62,000 nt of DNA from Acanthaster planci (GCF_001949145.1 NW_019091559.1:32515-94514); one strand, 5' to 3'; shown: positions 14,193 to 28,500, counted from the first letter of the stretch. Notes: generated from the letters alone by a model not told the origin. Numbers and translations are program-made.

Positions 14193-15275
14193 GGTGTTAC
14201 GGCCGATAATTCTAACAACCGGCCAATAATGTAATACAAGCCAATAAATGTAACAAAAATCGGCCGATAATGTGACAACAATAGACCGATAGAGTAATAA
14301 CCCAAGCGACCCATAATGTAATAAAATCGGCCGATAATGTAATAACCCAAAACCGGCCGATAATGTAATAACACGGAGGCCGCTAATGTACGAACCGTAG
14401 ATTTGCTTGTTGCTTAGGCGGCTTTGGGGGACTTAGGTTTTCTTCGAATTTTCTATGCACATCCCTCTCATTTTATCTTATTGCTTTTGAAGTGATAATT
14501 TTTCAATTTTTTTGCCATCAAATTATAACTAAACATGGACATCACCTTTTCTCAAGGTGTATATAACACTCAGATGAATTATGATGACCTCATTACATAA
14601 ATCTTGTTCTTTTATTTAGTGTTGAGGTGATTTCAATTAACATGCACAATCACCTATTGGACTTGATTGGCGTTTAAGTTGCAAACTTCAAAGCTCGATG
14701 CATGTATCTCCTTAATTAAGTACTTGACCCACTGGGTTAACATTTTGCAAATACATGTAGCTGGAAAGGGAAGTGTTGAGGACGAATAATTATATCATGT
14801 CATGATGACGTCATCAGTTGACAAATCAAGTGATATGGAAGGTGCTTCCTTTAAAGTCCCACATTTTCTAAAAAAAAACAGGCCGAGTTGGTTACATACT
14901 TTGCAGATATCGCAAAAGGGATATTTTACAGACGAAAACTGACCTCATGTCACGATGACGTCAACAGTTAACATGTCGGATGACATTAAAGATGTATCCT
15001 TTAAAACCCTGTATCTTCTGAAGTACATGTCCGACTGGTTTGAAACTTTGCGGGTAGTGGGAAACACTAGCTCAATTTAATGAGGAGCTCATCACTTCGG
15101 CCATCATTATCGGCCGATTTTTATTACATTTGGGTCGCTTGGGTTATTACATTATCAGCCGATTGTTACTACAGTATTGGCCGGTATTACATTATCGGCC
15201 AATTTTTATTACATTATCGGCTGGTATTACATTATTGACTGATTGTTACATTATTGTAACAACGGGCCGCTAGAT
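14193..15275. mobile_element. Foldback element with long modular inverted arms
   Basis: The left arm (about 14193-14392) and right arm (about 15100-15275) are imperfect reverse complements of each other. Each arm is made of repeated short modules of the form CGGCCGATAATGTAATAA, and a shared GGGTCGCTTGGGTTATTAC segment anchors the alignment. The interior (about 14540-15060) holds units of the 148 bp repeat family, including TGACGTCA at about 14805. There is no transposase frame, so it is presumably mobilised in trans. It sits between the divergent GH3 promoters. Confidence 0.75.
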
Positions 15276-16399
15276 GGTACAGCTCACTCCACCAACATGG
15301 GCTAGTTTGCACCGTACTCTCACCCGTCCAAGTTAAGCTGGCTGGGCGCTCATATAGTTTTTACTTCACTTCACTTTAAGAACGGGTATTTCAGAATTAC
15401 CGCGCAAAAAATCATACACAAAAAACCATAGTTACTAGCTGGAAATGGTTCAGAGGCGGATCATCAGGGATTGGACGCTGTTGACATGCCTTTCAAGTCC
15501 GGGAATCTTGACGCTCCTGCAAACAGAAAACTCTTCAGCTTACAAAATTCCATTCTGCTCTATAGGAAATACTACCAGATGTCTTTCTTTCCCCGCACTC
15601 TAACTCAACAGAACAAGCTTCCTGAATAATTTTTAGAGGATTGCAACCCTTCAAAGTTTAAGGAAATGCTACCGGTAGTTATATGGGTCTCCAGTGTTAA
15701 ATTAAGCTTTACACTATTTAATAACACTCCATCCACGAACCGCGTTTCCACCAATGTACCCGAGTCTTCAAATATATGAAGTTGGCGCATCAATTGGAAG
15801 AAAGAGACAAAAATGCGAAGGGGTCAGAGAGATTTATTTTCTCCTCGCAGCGGTTAGTGCTGTGTTTTATTCTATTGGAGGTGCTTTTGCTTATGGGTGA
15901 GTGCATAGGGGACCTATATGTCCTATTTACACGCACTGTACAGGAAAACACGTTTCTTCAATGAAGAGCGCCACCTGTCAGTTGGTCTCCAGCCTCCGTC
16001 TAACTTTGCCTGTAATATTTGTAGCTACTGAGGAAAATCCAGGACTGCTTTCAAATGTAATTTACGAGCTCAGCCGTTCGACACATGGACGCCACTGTAA
16101 TTGTGCTTGAGTGGATGCCAATCTCTTTCCAGAAATCCACACCTGGCACAATTCCTATTGTCAGATGTTCTACGAGAGGTCAATAAACTGAGATTTTTTT
16201 ACACAAAGTTCAAAGTGCTCAAAGTATTATTAGTATTTATAATTGTGTTTGTTTTATAAGAAGCTGCCGACAAGTCAAAGAGCACGCAATCTGTGTGCCC
16301 CAGCTCCATGTAATGAAAGAAAAAATGTTTATTTGCAAAAGCGCATGCACGTTCGCAAATTCATACAAATTCTGTTCTTTGTTCACAGGGTCAAAGTAT

Positions 16400-16425
16400 C
16401 ACGTGGATAAATGTACTATAAAAAG
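16400..16425 (+). promoter_or_regulatory. Putative core promoter of GH3 copy 2: E-box and TATA box
   Basis: A CACGTG palindrome at 16400-16405 is followed by TATAAAAAG at 16417-16425, about 90 bp upstream of the ATG at 16514. The spacing fits a TATA-driven start near 16445-16455 with a short 5' UTR. This is inferred from motif and position only. Confidence 0.5.
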
Positions 16426-16513
16426 CAAGAGTTCGCTGTTTTGCGCCTAAAGAACACCTAAAACCTGAATCAGCGTTTTAAGCCAAGTATATCACATCGT
16501 TCTTTCGTAAAGT

Positions 16514-19500
16514 ATGGCCGTAACATGGGCATTTCGCTTTTTGGTATGGGGGTTGGTGTCTTTATCTGTCACTTCGTATGCAGTTTATAGTTATCTGCTC
16601 AGTGACGCTTCTTGGCCAAGCAAAGTCGCAACAGGTAAGTGTATGCTTTAGTATGTAGTAACCATTTTCTCGCTGTGTTATATAACTAGGGCACAATCGT
16701 GCCAGTTCAGCTGCCCTATAATAAATTCCATCAGCTGTTTCGGCGAAACAGCTCTTAATTTCGAAAAGTTTTTTTTTTGCTTTTTCGCAATTTCGCGAAA
16801 AAGGCATATTTTTGCTCTGTTTTTTTAGGCTTTTTCTGCAATTTTGCGAAAAAAACAATCTTTTTGTTGTTTTTTTTTTGCTTTTTTGCAAGTTGCGAAA
16901 AAGTCATTCTTTTTGTTCTGGTTTTTCCTTGGCTTTTTCGCCATTTTGCGAAAAAGTGATTCTTTTTGTTCTTGTTTTTTCTTCCTTCTTCCTCTTCTGA
17001 CCAAAAGCCCTTTTGTTTTGTGCACGTTTCTTCCACCATCGACTTGATCCTTTTGCAACTTCGGATCTTCATCAAGCTTACATCATTGAAGGACCTTCCT
17101 TCAAACAAGTGCCTGGGACAATGACGTCATGATGATTTATTGATTTTTTAATTGAATTTTAAATATTCATTTCAGCCCCTTGACTTTGTACACGTTTTCA
17201 AGGCTTTGTTTTGGAAACTTGACTATCTTTGATCCTCATCAAAGTTACACCAAACACAGACCTTAAAGCGAGGATAATACTAAAGTAGTTACATTGTGAA
17301 GAATATTTCATTAAAATGGTAAAGTTTAAGCACAAATCATGTGACATGAAGTTAAAGGAGCACTGTTTCTGCAAACGAGTTTCTGCCCATTGACTTTGTA
17401 CACGTTATCGAGCCGCAATTTTGGTAGCTTTGCGACGCTTGATCGTTGACAAAGTGATGTTCAACAAAGACCCTGATGCAAGATCTATTGAAAATGAATA
17501 GCGTCATGATTACGTCATCACCTTATTTTGTATTAATTTTTGAATATTTCAATTTTCCCTGTAGGTTTTGTAAACGTTTATTGACTTGGCATAAAATCAG
17601 TAAACTTTAATGCCTTTTATCTCCTAAAGGACATGTCCTATCTGGTTGAATTTTTGCAGATAACTAGAAAATAAACTGTTACAGACGAAGGTAGACCTCC
17701 TGTGCTGATGACGCCATCAGGGAATTAGTCACGTGACGTTAAATGTGCACTCTGTAGGGCCCTATATCTCCTGAAGTAGATGTCCCATCAGGTTCAAATT
17801 TTGCAGATATCTTGAAAAGAGAGTGCTTCATAGAAATACTAACCTCATTTGATGATGACGTCATCAGGAGACAAGTCACGTGACATCAAAGGTGCACTCT
17901 TTAAAGCCCTCTATCTCATGAAGTGCATGTCCGATCCGGTTCAAATCTTGCAGATATCATGAAAAGGGAGTGCTCCAGAGGAATATGTACCTGATGTGAT
18001 GATGATGTCATCGATGAGGAGTCAAATTATATTTTATTTAAAGGACGTTATTTCCTGAAGTACATGCCTGATATTCTTTTGAAACCTTGGATCCAAATGG
18101 TTCGCCATCACGTTCGTGCAGTAGATTGATTGTTCAACTACTAAGAAAAGGATGCGAAAAAGCCCTATGTTGTGTTGGCAAACAGAAAGATGACCTCTGG
18201 TTTTTCTTTGTTTTTTCCTCTTTCAGACTTCTACTAGTCGACTGGCAGACCTTCAGACTATCATCCAAGTAGGGTCCTAGAAGAAATTCGTCATGATTAC
18301 GTCATCACACGATTCATTATTGAATTTTGAATATTTAACTTTTCTCCATAGGTTTTGTACACTTTTTCAACAACTAAACTTCCACACTGTTGTCAACCTG
18401 ATTTGATATATGTTAGGTCAAGATTCTTGATCCAATATTCGGAGTGGGTTTAGGAAAATGTTCGTCATGATGACGTCATTACATGATTTGTTATTGAATT
18501 TTGAATATTTCGTTTTTCTCCGTAGGTTTTGTAAACGTTTTTCGACAGCCAGACTTGAGCACTGTTCTCAACCTGATTTGATATATGTTAGGTGGAGATT
18601 CTTGGTCCAAGAGTTAGAGAGGGTTTAGGAAAATAACTGTCATGATGAGGTCATCACGTGATTTATTTTTGAATTTGTAATATTTTTTTTGCCATACTGT
18701 TTGTACACGTTCCTTTACTACAAGCAATTTTTGAGCATAATTATGCGTGAGCTGTCCTTAGCTTCGACCGAAAATTACTACTAGAACGAAAGAGAAATCA
18801 TATCACATTTTCCCTTCCGTTTGATTGCAAATATACCCAAGAGTCAGATTATCAAATAATATTTCATAATTTGTTTCCAGTTTAGACAAAAATCACGTGA
18901 CATGAAATTAAAGGCGCAGTTTTTCTGCACACGTTTCTAACCCTTTGACTTTGTACACATATTCGAGCCACATTTTTGGTAGCTTTGCAACGTTAGATCG
19001 CCATTACAGTGGTAGCCAACGAAGACCCTGATACAATAATTATTTCAAAGGGATGACGTCATGATGACATCATCATCTGATTTTTTATTGATTTTTCAAT
19101 ATTTCTTTCATCCCATTGACTTTGTACGCGTTTTCAAACCACCAATTTTGTAACTTCCAGATGTTTGATCGTCATCAAAGCTACAGCCAACAAAGACCTT
19201 GATACAAGAATAATTCCAAAACGATGACGTCATTATGGCGTCATCTTATGATTTTTTGAAATTAATGTGTTTTTATTTATTCTCCCCATTAAACAACTTG
19301 AAATCCGAAAAAGCTCTGTGGTTGGTGTTACAACCACTACCTCTAGTTAATGCTACTTAATGCTGTTTAACTAAGATTAAATTCAGGATGTTCTATTTAG
19401 ACTTTATCCTTATCAACAGTCAACATGTTTTGAATGATAACCCCAAATCCTGGATGTTTCTAAACACATACATAACAAGACCTCAATCTCATGTTATACA

Positions 19501-22500
19501 TACCTGTCGGCTTTTTTCATAATGCAGTATGCAAAAAAGCGTTGTTTTTCTACTTTTGGCCCGCCCTGTTTCAGTGACTGTCCGGATGACTCTATTAGTG
19601 AAACCCCCTCTAAAAGTAGCATCAGGGATAGCTAGGAGAATTGATGGGATGTGGATTAGGTCATGCATTGCATTTGGTGGAACGAACATATCACGTGATT
19701 TCCGGCCATTCTGTGGGCAAGGTGCTACCAGTAAGTTAAGTAACTTATAGCAAAGATTTTTGCAAACATGACGTCATCACCTGATTTAGGGTGGAATTTT
19801 GAATATGTAACATTTCCCCATATATTTTGTACACGTTTTTCAACAGTAAGACTGACGCGCTATTATCAGTCTGACGCAATACATATTACGTCACACCCAG
19901 TCCTCAGGGTAGACAGGGTTTAAGAGCAAAATTGTTATCATGACATCAACATGCCTATATCCCCTAGATTACACGTTCGATAGGGTTGAAACTTTGCAGG
20001 TATTTCGAAAGGGATATATCAAAGACGAAAAAGACCACGTGTGACGGTGACGTTATTAGGTGCCAAGTCATGTGACCTTAATTGTGTACTCTTGAAAGAC
20101 CTATATCTCCTTAAGTACATGACCCATTGGGTTGACACTTTGCAGATAGCTGGAAAGGGAAGAGTTATAGACGGAAATGCACCTCAAGTGATAATGACTT
20201 TTATCTCTTTAAGTAGGTGGCCCATTGGATGGAAACTTTGCACATACTTTGAAAAAGACGTATCAAAGACGAAAACATGATGATGACATCATCGGGTGCC
20301 AAGTCACGTGACTTAAAAAGTGCACGCTTAAAAGCCCTATCTCATGAAGTACGTGTACCATCGGGTTAAATCTATGCAGATAACGAGAAAGGGGAAGGTT
20401 AAAGAAGAAAATTGACCTCATTTTATGATGGCGTCATGGAGTGACAAGTCACATGACTTTCAAGGTGCACTCTTTAAAGTCCTATATCTCCTGTTCCATT
20501 GGGTTGAAAGTTTGCATATAGTTGGAAAGGAAAGTGTTATAGACGAAGGTTGACTGCATGTGATGATGACCTCATCAAATGACAAGTCACGTGACTTGAA
20601 AGGTACAATATTGTTTTCAACTGTGTTAGTCTGTCGGGGTATTGTATTCTTCAAATCATCTACTGATGACATCACCTAATTATCGAGCGCTCTCTAGCGA
20701 CAGGTTAAAAATTCCTAAAAATGTATTTTGAATGAAAATTGATGTAGATGATCACCTTTACCTTGTCAACACGTGTGTGAAGAATAGCACTGATGACGTC
20801 ATCAGACCGGAAGTTACGATAAAAACTTTTTTTATTCTTCAAAATCCGGTAAACAATCACTCCCGCGTACGAGATATAAGTGTGAATTGTGCATGAAATG
20901 GCAGGTAAAACATTGGAGTCAGCTGCATGAAGTACATAACAGGTGCACTTTTTCACACACGTGAAGCGCCGCCGACAAAAACCCCATTAATATATAAATT
21001 GCCAACTCGAAAATCCCATTTCGCACAGAGCTGTGTGGGTTGGTGTTGTGTGACAGTGTGTGGGTGAGTTTGTTTCTGCATTCAATTGGGGACCCTGAAC
21101 AACAGAGGACAATAAGGTCCCCGAGTGACAGAGGGTCCCCGATTGACAACTGTGTACAAAACATATGGGTGGTCTTGTAAAAAAGTTGAAGTACAAACAA
21201 AAGAGGAACAATAGGGGGTCCCCAGTTGCAGGCAAATACACACTTACAGGTGTGGACGCCCAGTACCTGCCTGCAACATAGACGGCGCAGAGTGCGTAGG
21301 GTTTTTCTAGACTCGGGACTTGGCAAAATGCCGACCAATCGCTGCCAAGAGCAGATCGCATTGTATGGAACGCAAAAAGGGGACACATGTTTAAAAATCG
21401 AATCTGTGCCTTTTCCGCGGTAAGTATAATGTTTTGTATTACATATCGTATTGTACATGTCTTATTGGGTTGAAACCTTGGAAGTAGTTAGGAAGGGAAG
21501 ATTTAGAAACGGAAATTGACCTCACGTGATGGCAGACGATTCACGTGACATTAAAGGTGCACCATTTAAAGTACAGTCTCTCCAAAAGTATTATCCAATT
21601 TGGTTTAAATACTGCACTCTTTTAGGCCCCGTATCTCCAAAAGGACATGGAACAGCGTGTTGAAAGTTGGCAGGTATCTGGAAGGGAATGTGTGATAGAC
21701 GAAAATTGACCTTATGGGATGATGACGTCATCAGTAGACAAGTCATGTGACATTAAAGGTGTATCCTTTAAAGCCTTATATATCCAAAGTATGTGTCCCA
21801 GTAAGATGAAACCCTGCAGATATGCAATCACGACAATGGCCTTTTCAATGAAAAGCGAAAAAGCCCTATGTTCTGTTGCAAACAGACATAGAACCTGTCG
21901 TTTCTTTTTTCTTTTATTCTTTATTTATTTCTTTTATTCTTTATTTATTGTTTTCTGTTCGTCAGGATGTTTTGGTGGCATTTCGCAATTTTTCACACAG
22001 CATTTAAAGTAGGCAAAGGAATAGTCATTATTGCATAGATGTATACGATGACGTCATCGTGGGTCATGTCACGTCATTAAAAGTCCATTATTTCAGAGTC
22101 CTATATCTACAGAGCAGTATGTCGGATTTGGTTGAAACTTGGTATGTTATCAGACCGGGATGTGCTCTAGATGAAATTTGAGCGATCTTTATGTATGTTT
22201 TAGCTTGTTTGCCATGCTGTTACAAAACTGTTTTGCATTAGAAGCCTTGGAAGCAAAAATCTGCGAAAAAGCCCTATGTTCTGTTGCAAACAGACGTAGA
22301 ACCTCTCGGCATTTTTCTTCTTTTTCAAATATTTGTTATTGACATAAAACGGGGTCGTTCTACACACCACTTTCGGTCCTTACTTTGGGCCAATTTACTT
22401 CAAACCCGGCACATTGTTACACTATCACCCTAGAATGTATGCTAAATCATGATGTCATCATGACGTCATCATCTTATTTGTTATAGAATTTTGATTATTT

Positions 22501-25500
22501 AATTTTCCGCATATGTTTTGTAATCGTTTTTCAAGTGCCAGAATGGCATGCTCTTTGGCCACTCAACAAAACAAAACTTTATCTAAGCAAAGACCATACA
22601 GCCTAGATTGCCATAGAGGAATGACGTCAGCTTGACATCATTATTAGATTTATTATTTAGTTTTGAAGATTGAATTTCTCCCATTGAGTTTGTACACATA
22701 CTGAATCCCATTGATTTTGTGCATACATACAAGTGCCTTTTTGCCTAAGCGTTTGCGCATGTCCGTACGGTCGGTCGATGCATAGCTAGAGCTCTATGGT
22801 CAGTGTGAACGTTGTCGCACAGTCTTATTGCAAGGTTGCTATATAATTTGGCTATATGGTTGTTAAAAAAATCGTGCGAAATATCGAGGGGAATGAACTC
22901 TGAGATTTCATGTTTCAGGCCTCAACCAATTTTGATTCTCAACACAAATCGTCGGTGCTTGTTTTATTCCTCCAAGGTGCATGGATCAATCATTTCTGCG
23001 GTCTCGCGTCAATACATAGATTCGATCGGGACGATATTTTCGACTGGCCCATGTGTTTTCTCAGGACCTCTTGGGACTTCCCGGACCTGAAATTACACCA
23101 ATTGAGTTCTCAATGGATTTTGCTTGATCAGAAGATTCCACGGTAATCCCATAAAAGCTGGACTGAAACCAAATTTATGCACCGGCACAAATAAATTGCA
23201 GACGGAGTTGACACCTAATAGGCATGATCACAATGATCGTTAGCAAGGGTGTGCTGTGATATGTAAATTTTATTTCGTGCATGCATACTATGCCATCCGG
23301 CTTCCCGCCTTTTACTTCTCTCCATTCCTGGGTGTGCATGAATAAAACCGCTAGGCAGTGGCACAGGAAAAGTACTGTTTTCGGACTGAATATCCTACAT
23401 TCATCACACTTCATGGAGGCAGCGGTGTAGGAGAACAGCCATAGAGCACGCTAGCCCCGGAGAAAACTTCCCGTGGACTCAAACCCCGCAAGGAATGAGC
23501 CTTACAAGCCCACTGCCAGCCGATGTCTAGGCCTGACGTATGACGACGCTACACACGGCCTAGGCCTACGTACACCAATTACATGTTGTACTGTACATGA
23601 CGTACGCTACATACACGTACGGGACATGAACGGCATAGCCCACACAGCTCACGCACCGCAGCCTGCGAATCGTGAGCTAACGTCAGCCTAAACGTTACCA
23701 ACTGTGTGCGGATTGGGCGACGATCAGCACACTATAAACGGTTTACTAGTTTTAGCTGTTTTCCCCGACCAAGCAGTGAAATCAGCGACCGTCAGCGTCC
23801 ACATTTCCTCTGACCGAGCGGTAAAACGGAAGTTGATCATCAGCCTGATTTTCCCTGACCGAGCAGTGAAACCGAGCGACCATTAGTGTCCACGTTCCCT
23901 CCGACCAGGCGGTGAAAACCTATCGATCGGAGCCGAAACATCCCGGCCGACGTAGCAGCGAAATTCTGCGGCGACAATCGTCTAGACCTCGTTCGACCAA
24001 CATCGACTGAGCAGTGAAACTAGGTGGAGTATCAGCGCCGAGGGACGACCGTGTTATTGGCGTCAGGTTCCCCAACCCGTCCCTGAAACCATGAACATTT
24101 CCTCCCATCCCATCCCCGTGCCGTGAGAAAGGAATTTTCCCCAGCTGACCCGCGGATCAACGGAACTGCCTAACGTACGTGACAGTGAATTCATCGTTTT
24201 GTGCACCCTACGAATTTTTCAATCCTTGAATATCTTTTCATCGAACAAGTCGCATCATTATTTTTTACACCTTCATTGGAACGTTACATTTCGTGGTGGC
24301 CCAAAACACACACATCGTATCGGTGCCGCCCGACATTATCCTAAGCAAGTTTATGCGTGCGGATGCATAAAGTAGTTCCTGAACATACTGCACAGTGTAT
24401 GGACACTCCACGTCAAGTTTTTTTGAGGATTGACCTTTGACCCTATCGCTCCGCCGTAACCGTCCAAACTCGCCGGAACTGTGCATCAACGGGATCAACG
24501 AGTAACTAAGACTCTCCCGTCGCAATCACATGGCTATATTTCATTGTTTGAAAGTGCATTCACAGTTTGATATTGCATTCACTGTGTGATATTGAATTCG
24601 CTGTTTGATATTGCAGTCACTCTTTGATATTGTATTTACCGTTTGATATTTCAATTACTGTGGTTACAAGTCGCATTCATTGTGACAATATTGCACTTGG
24701 ATAGATTTCACAGATCCGAAAGGAAAGTGTGATTTGTAATGGCGTTGCATTTGTATACTGAAAAATACCAAATTCAGTCAGGTACAGGAACAGGTCAGGC
24801 ACAGCCCTAGAGAGCTGTAACTCGTAATCATGGCCGAATTCCAAGAAGTAAACTGGAATGCCAGTGATATCGCAAAGGAATCTAGACTCTTCTGGCAGCG
24901 AATGGAGCTATCCCTTCAGGACCAGGACATCACCAATCCTGCCAAGAAGGCTATCAAAACAAAAATAGCAGTCGAAAAAGAAGGCCTCAAGAAAATAAAC
25001 TCATCCAGCTTGAAAGCTGAGGAACAACAAGAGCCAGCAAAGCTTTGGGAGCTGTTCGAGCGACAGCTCAACATCAGGGTCAACTTTCGAATACACCGAC
25101 TCGAGCTGATGCGATACCGCCAGAAAGCTGAGGAGCCTATAGACGACTTCGTTAACAGATGTCGAGAGAAAGCAAGTGAATGCAACTTTGGTGTTGATGA
25201 GTGCCCCGAACGGATTATCGAGTTGGTCATTTTGCATCAACTACATCAGAGATGTTCCAGAAAGATCTGCTCGACAAGCATATAGGCTACAGCATCGAGG
25301 GTATGCTAGACGATGGCCGAAAATACGAAGCCATCAGCGCTGGGAAAGTGTGTCTCCGGTCACTGGAGCCTGGGCGTCTGTCCATTCATTCACACCAACA
25401 GGCAAGCGGCAAATGTGGACTTTCCCACCCACCCAGACGTTGCTCAGCCTACAAAGACACCTGCAAGGCCTGTGGGTCTAAGGGGAACTGGGCAAAATAC

Positions 25501-28500
25501 TGCAGAAAAACGAATGGAAGAAGCAAGGATCGCGGAAGATCCAAATCACCGAGGAGACGAGGCTGAAAAATATCGACAGAAAAGAAGAGCTGCAGTCCCG
25601 GATCCAAGTTCTGCCAACACACCAAAAAGCTAAAAGCAAGGAGTGCAAGTGATGACAACCATGCTGTCCATGCAGCAGAGTATTCGGCAGAAGAGGATGA
25701 GACTTTGTTCCACACAGTAACAGTCTCAAACCCGTACATGAGCCCTGTCAAAAACGTTGGAAATGAGACCTACACGACGATTGCAGTTATCTGCCCAGAC
25801 ATCTAGGGTACACGCCGTCTGCGTACAAAGTTGACACCGGAGCTGGTGGCAACACACTACCACTTCGTACAATCCGACAAATGTACAGAGAACGCTGGAG
25901 ATCTTTCGTCAAACCTATAAAGGCGAGACTAACAGCATACAAAGGAACAGAAATAACATGTCTTGGAAGCATCGAACTCCTGTGTCATTACAAATCGATC
26001 AAGTGGAGCAAGAGCAAGTTCTACGTCGTATAGATGTTCCTGGCCCGGCCATAGCCGGCCTGCCAATGTGCCGTGACCTACAGATGATTACTATTCACTC
26101 CACTGAGATGCTTCTCACTGGTCAAGGGGACAGTGGACCCGTGTCCCAACCCCAACAGATAGCGGATGGTCAACGTCCGTACCAAACCAAATCAACTCAG
26201 TGAGCGACCTCCCAAAGATGTACCCCAACCAGTTTGACACCATAGGAAACTTCAAAACCAAAGCAAGCGTTCATCTTAAAGAAGATGCCAAGTCAAGCAT
26301 TGATGCACCAAGAAAGTGCAGCGTCTATCTTAAACCTCAGTTCAATGCCAAGCTGGACAAAATGGAAGAACAGGGAGTGATCCGTAAATTCACCCATCAC
26401 ACCGATTGGTGTAGCTCACTTACAACCAGCCAAAAACAAGATGGATCAATCAGAGTCTGCCTGGACCCAAAGCGCCTGAACCAGAGCCTGAAAAGATGCC
26501 TTCATGAGATCCCAACCTTGGAGGAATTAAACCCCGACTTTTCAAAGGCAAAGTACTTCTCGAAGTTGGGTACAAAAGCTGGATACTGGGCGGTGCACCT
26601 AAGTGAAAAGTCACAAGAGCTGACTACACTCCGATCGGCATTTGGGCGATACTGCTTCAGACGTCTACCATTTGGCCTCTCTAATAGCCAGAACATATTC
26701 CAACAGTGTATGGATGACATCACCAGGCAAGTACCGGGATGTGTCGGCATAGCGGACGGCATCGCGGCATATGGCAAGACCGAAGCAGAGCACGATACGA
26801 ATCTCATCAATCTGATGGAGACCGCAAAGCGTGAAGGCCTTGTCTTCAACAGCACCAAGTGCTCCATCAAGACCAATGCCATCGACTTCTTCGGCTCGAT
26901 ATATTCAAGCACTTGAATCTGCCCAGATCCAGACGGAGAGGAAGACATCCATAACATCCTGACGCCTCAAGACAAAGAGGACTTGCAGAAGTTTCTGGGG
27001 ATAATCACATACGTATCTCCATACATTCCAAACCTGGGAGACAAAGCAGCGTCCCTCAGAGACCTCCTCAAGAAAAATATCCCCTTCATATGGCAAGAGG
27101 ATCATCAGGCAGAGTTTGTTGCACTGAAGCACTCATAGCCGCAGACACCTGCTTACAATACTATGACCCAGAGGTTGAAACAGTCCTAGAGGTTGATGCA
27201 TCACAGTGCGGCCTAGGACGCTCTTTTTAGGTTATTATGGTTAGATTTGCAAAGCATCATACATGATAACCAACTTGATATTACATTCATCATATATACT
27301 TTTACCAGAAACCAGATGGGGCTTGATTGTTATGTACCGCTTTCATATCACAGGTTATTCATAGAGACATTGCATTGCCTAGAATAGAAATTAAAGTAAA
27401 TTTCAAGCTTCAGAAACTCATAGACAACCTTCTTGAAATTGTACTTTCAAAAGAGTGGGGATGCTGTGATATATAAATTAGGGACTATCTTATTTAGTGC
27501 ATGCATACTATGCCATCCGGCTTCCCGCATTTTACTTCTCTCCATTCCTGGGTGTGCATGAATAAAACCGCTAGGCAGTGGCACAGGAAAAGAACTTTCT
27601 TCGACATGAATACCCTACATTCATCACACTTCAGGGTGCACCGAGCCTAACAGCTACACATAGTCAGCGGGCATCTGGGTTTGGAAGCTGGATGGGTGAA
27701 GTGCTGGAACAGGGTCTGGTAGGCAAAAGTATGCGTATTACAAAACATTCTCAACTGCAAGTTTTTGTCTGCACTTTCTGGGCTAAGTCAGGACAGTGAT
27801 GTTAGGGGAACAGAGCTCACTGAGATTAGCTCTGAATTTGCACTGACATACATGACATATCCCGAGAAACTTGAACTCTACAAATGGCCTAATTTTAACA
27901 TTTCGATATGGTCACCTTATGTCCAAATGATGGATGATGAAAACAGCGATTAACAAAGTTTATGTAAGTCCTACATGTTCAGCATAATCCAGTGATCAAC
28001 TTGCACATATTCATTGTTCAATGGTTTCAGAATGATGGATTTTATTCAAAGGTATGTCAAATCAGGATGGAGCACAATACCTGTATATGTACGTACTGTA
28101 CATGTACATGAGCAAGTTTTACGATTGCGCTGAACATACACATCGAACTGACTAAAGTCCCTCAAGGTGCATACCGCATTTCATAACTGTGCCCCCCTGA
28201 CAAACCATATCATTATGGGTTCATGGTACATGTGTTAATATCCAAAAATGTATGACATTCCNNNNNNNNNNNNNNNNNNNNNNNNNNNNNNNNNNNNNNN
28301 NNNNNNNNNNNNNNNNNNNNNNNNNNNNNNNNNNNNNNNNNNNNNNNNNNNNNNNNNNNNNNNNNNNNNNNNNNNNNNNNNNNNNNNNNNNNNNNNNNNN
28401 NNNNNNNNNNNNNNNNNNNNNNNNNNNNNNNNNNNNNNNNNNNNNNNNNNNNNNNNNNNNNNNNNNNNNNNNNNNNNNNNNNNNNNNNNNNNNNNNNNNN

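Larger units (their letters stand above)
23252..27633 (+). mobile_element. Defective Ty3/Gypsy-type LTR retrotransposon with target-site duplication
   Basis: The LTRs are 23252-23413 and 27462-27633, both beginning TGCTGTGATAT and ending CACTTCA. They are flanked by a 5 bp direct duplication GGGTG at 23247-23251 and 27634-27638. A primer-binding-like TGGAGGCAGCGG starts at 23414, and a purine tract (27449-27461) precedes the 3' LTR. Gag, protease, reverse transcriptase and the start of RNase H are visible in that order but are interrupted. The integrase is gone: homology stops near 27220 and 240 bp of unrelated sequence leads to the 3' LTR. The element lies in intron 1 of GH3 copy 2 in sense orientation. 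Confidence 0.88.

Noticed and set aside
14117-14374. Minus-strand open frame rich in YYIIGR repeats
   Set aside because: It is the translation of the sub-repeated arm of the foldback element.
16562-17108. Minus-strand lysine-rich and plus-strand phenylalanine-rich open frames
   Set aside because: They are low-complexity translations of the 51 bp hairpin minisatellite, with no conserved frame.
20919-21458. 179-codon minus-strand open frame
   Set aside because: It spans the composite repeat and a nested MITE. The second composite copy (30.7-31.4 kb) does not keep the frame, and no domain is visible.
25449-26957. Minus-strand frames across the Gypsy element
   Set aside because: They are antisense shadows of the gag and RT frames.
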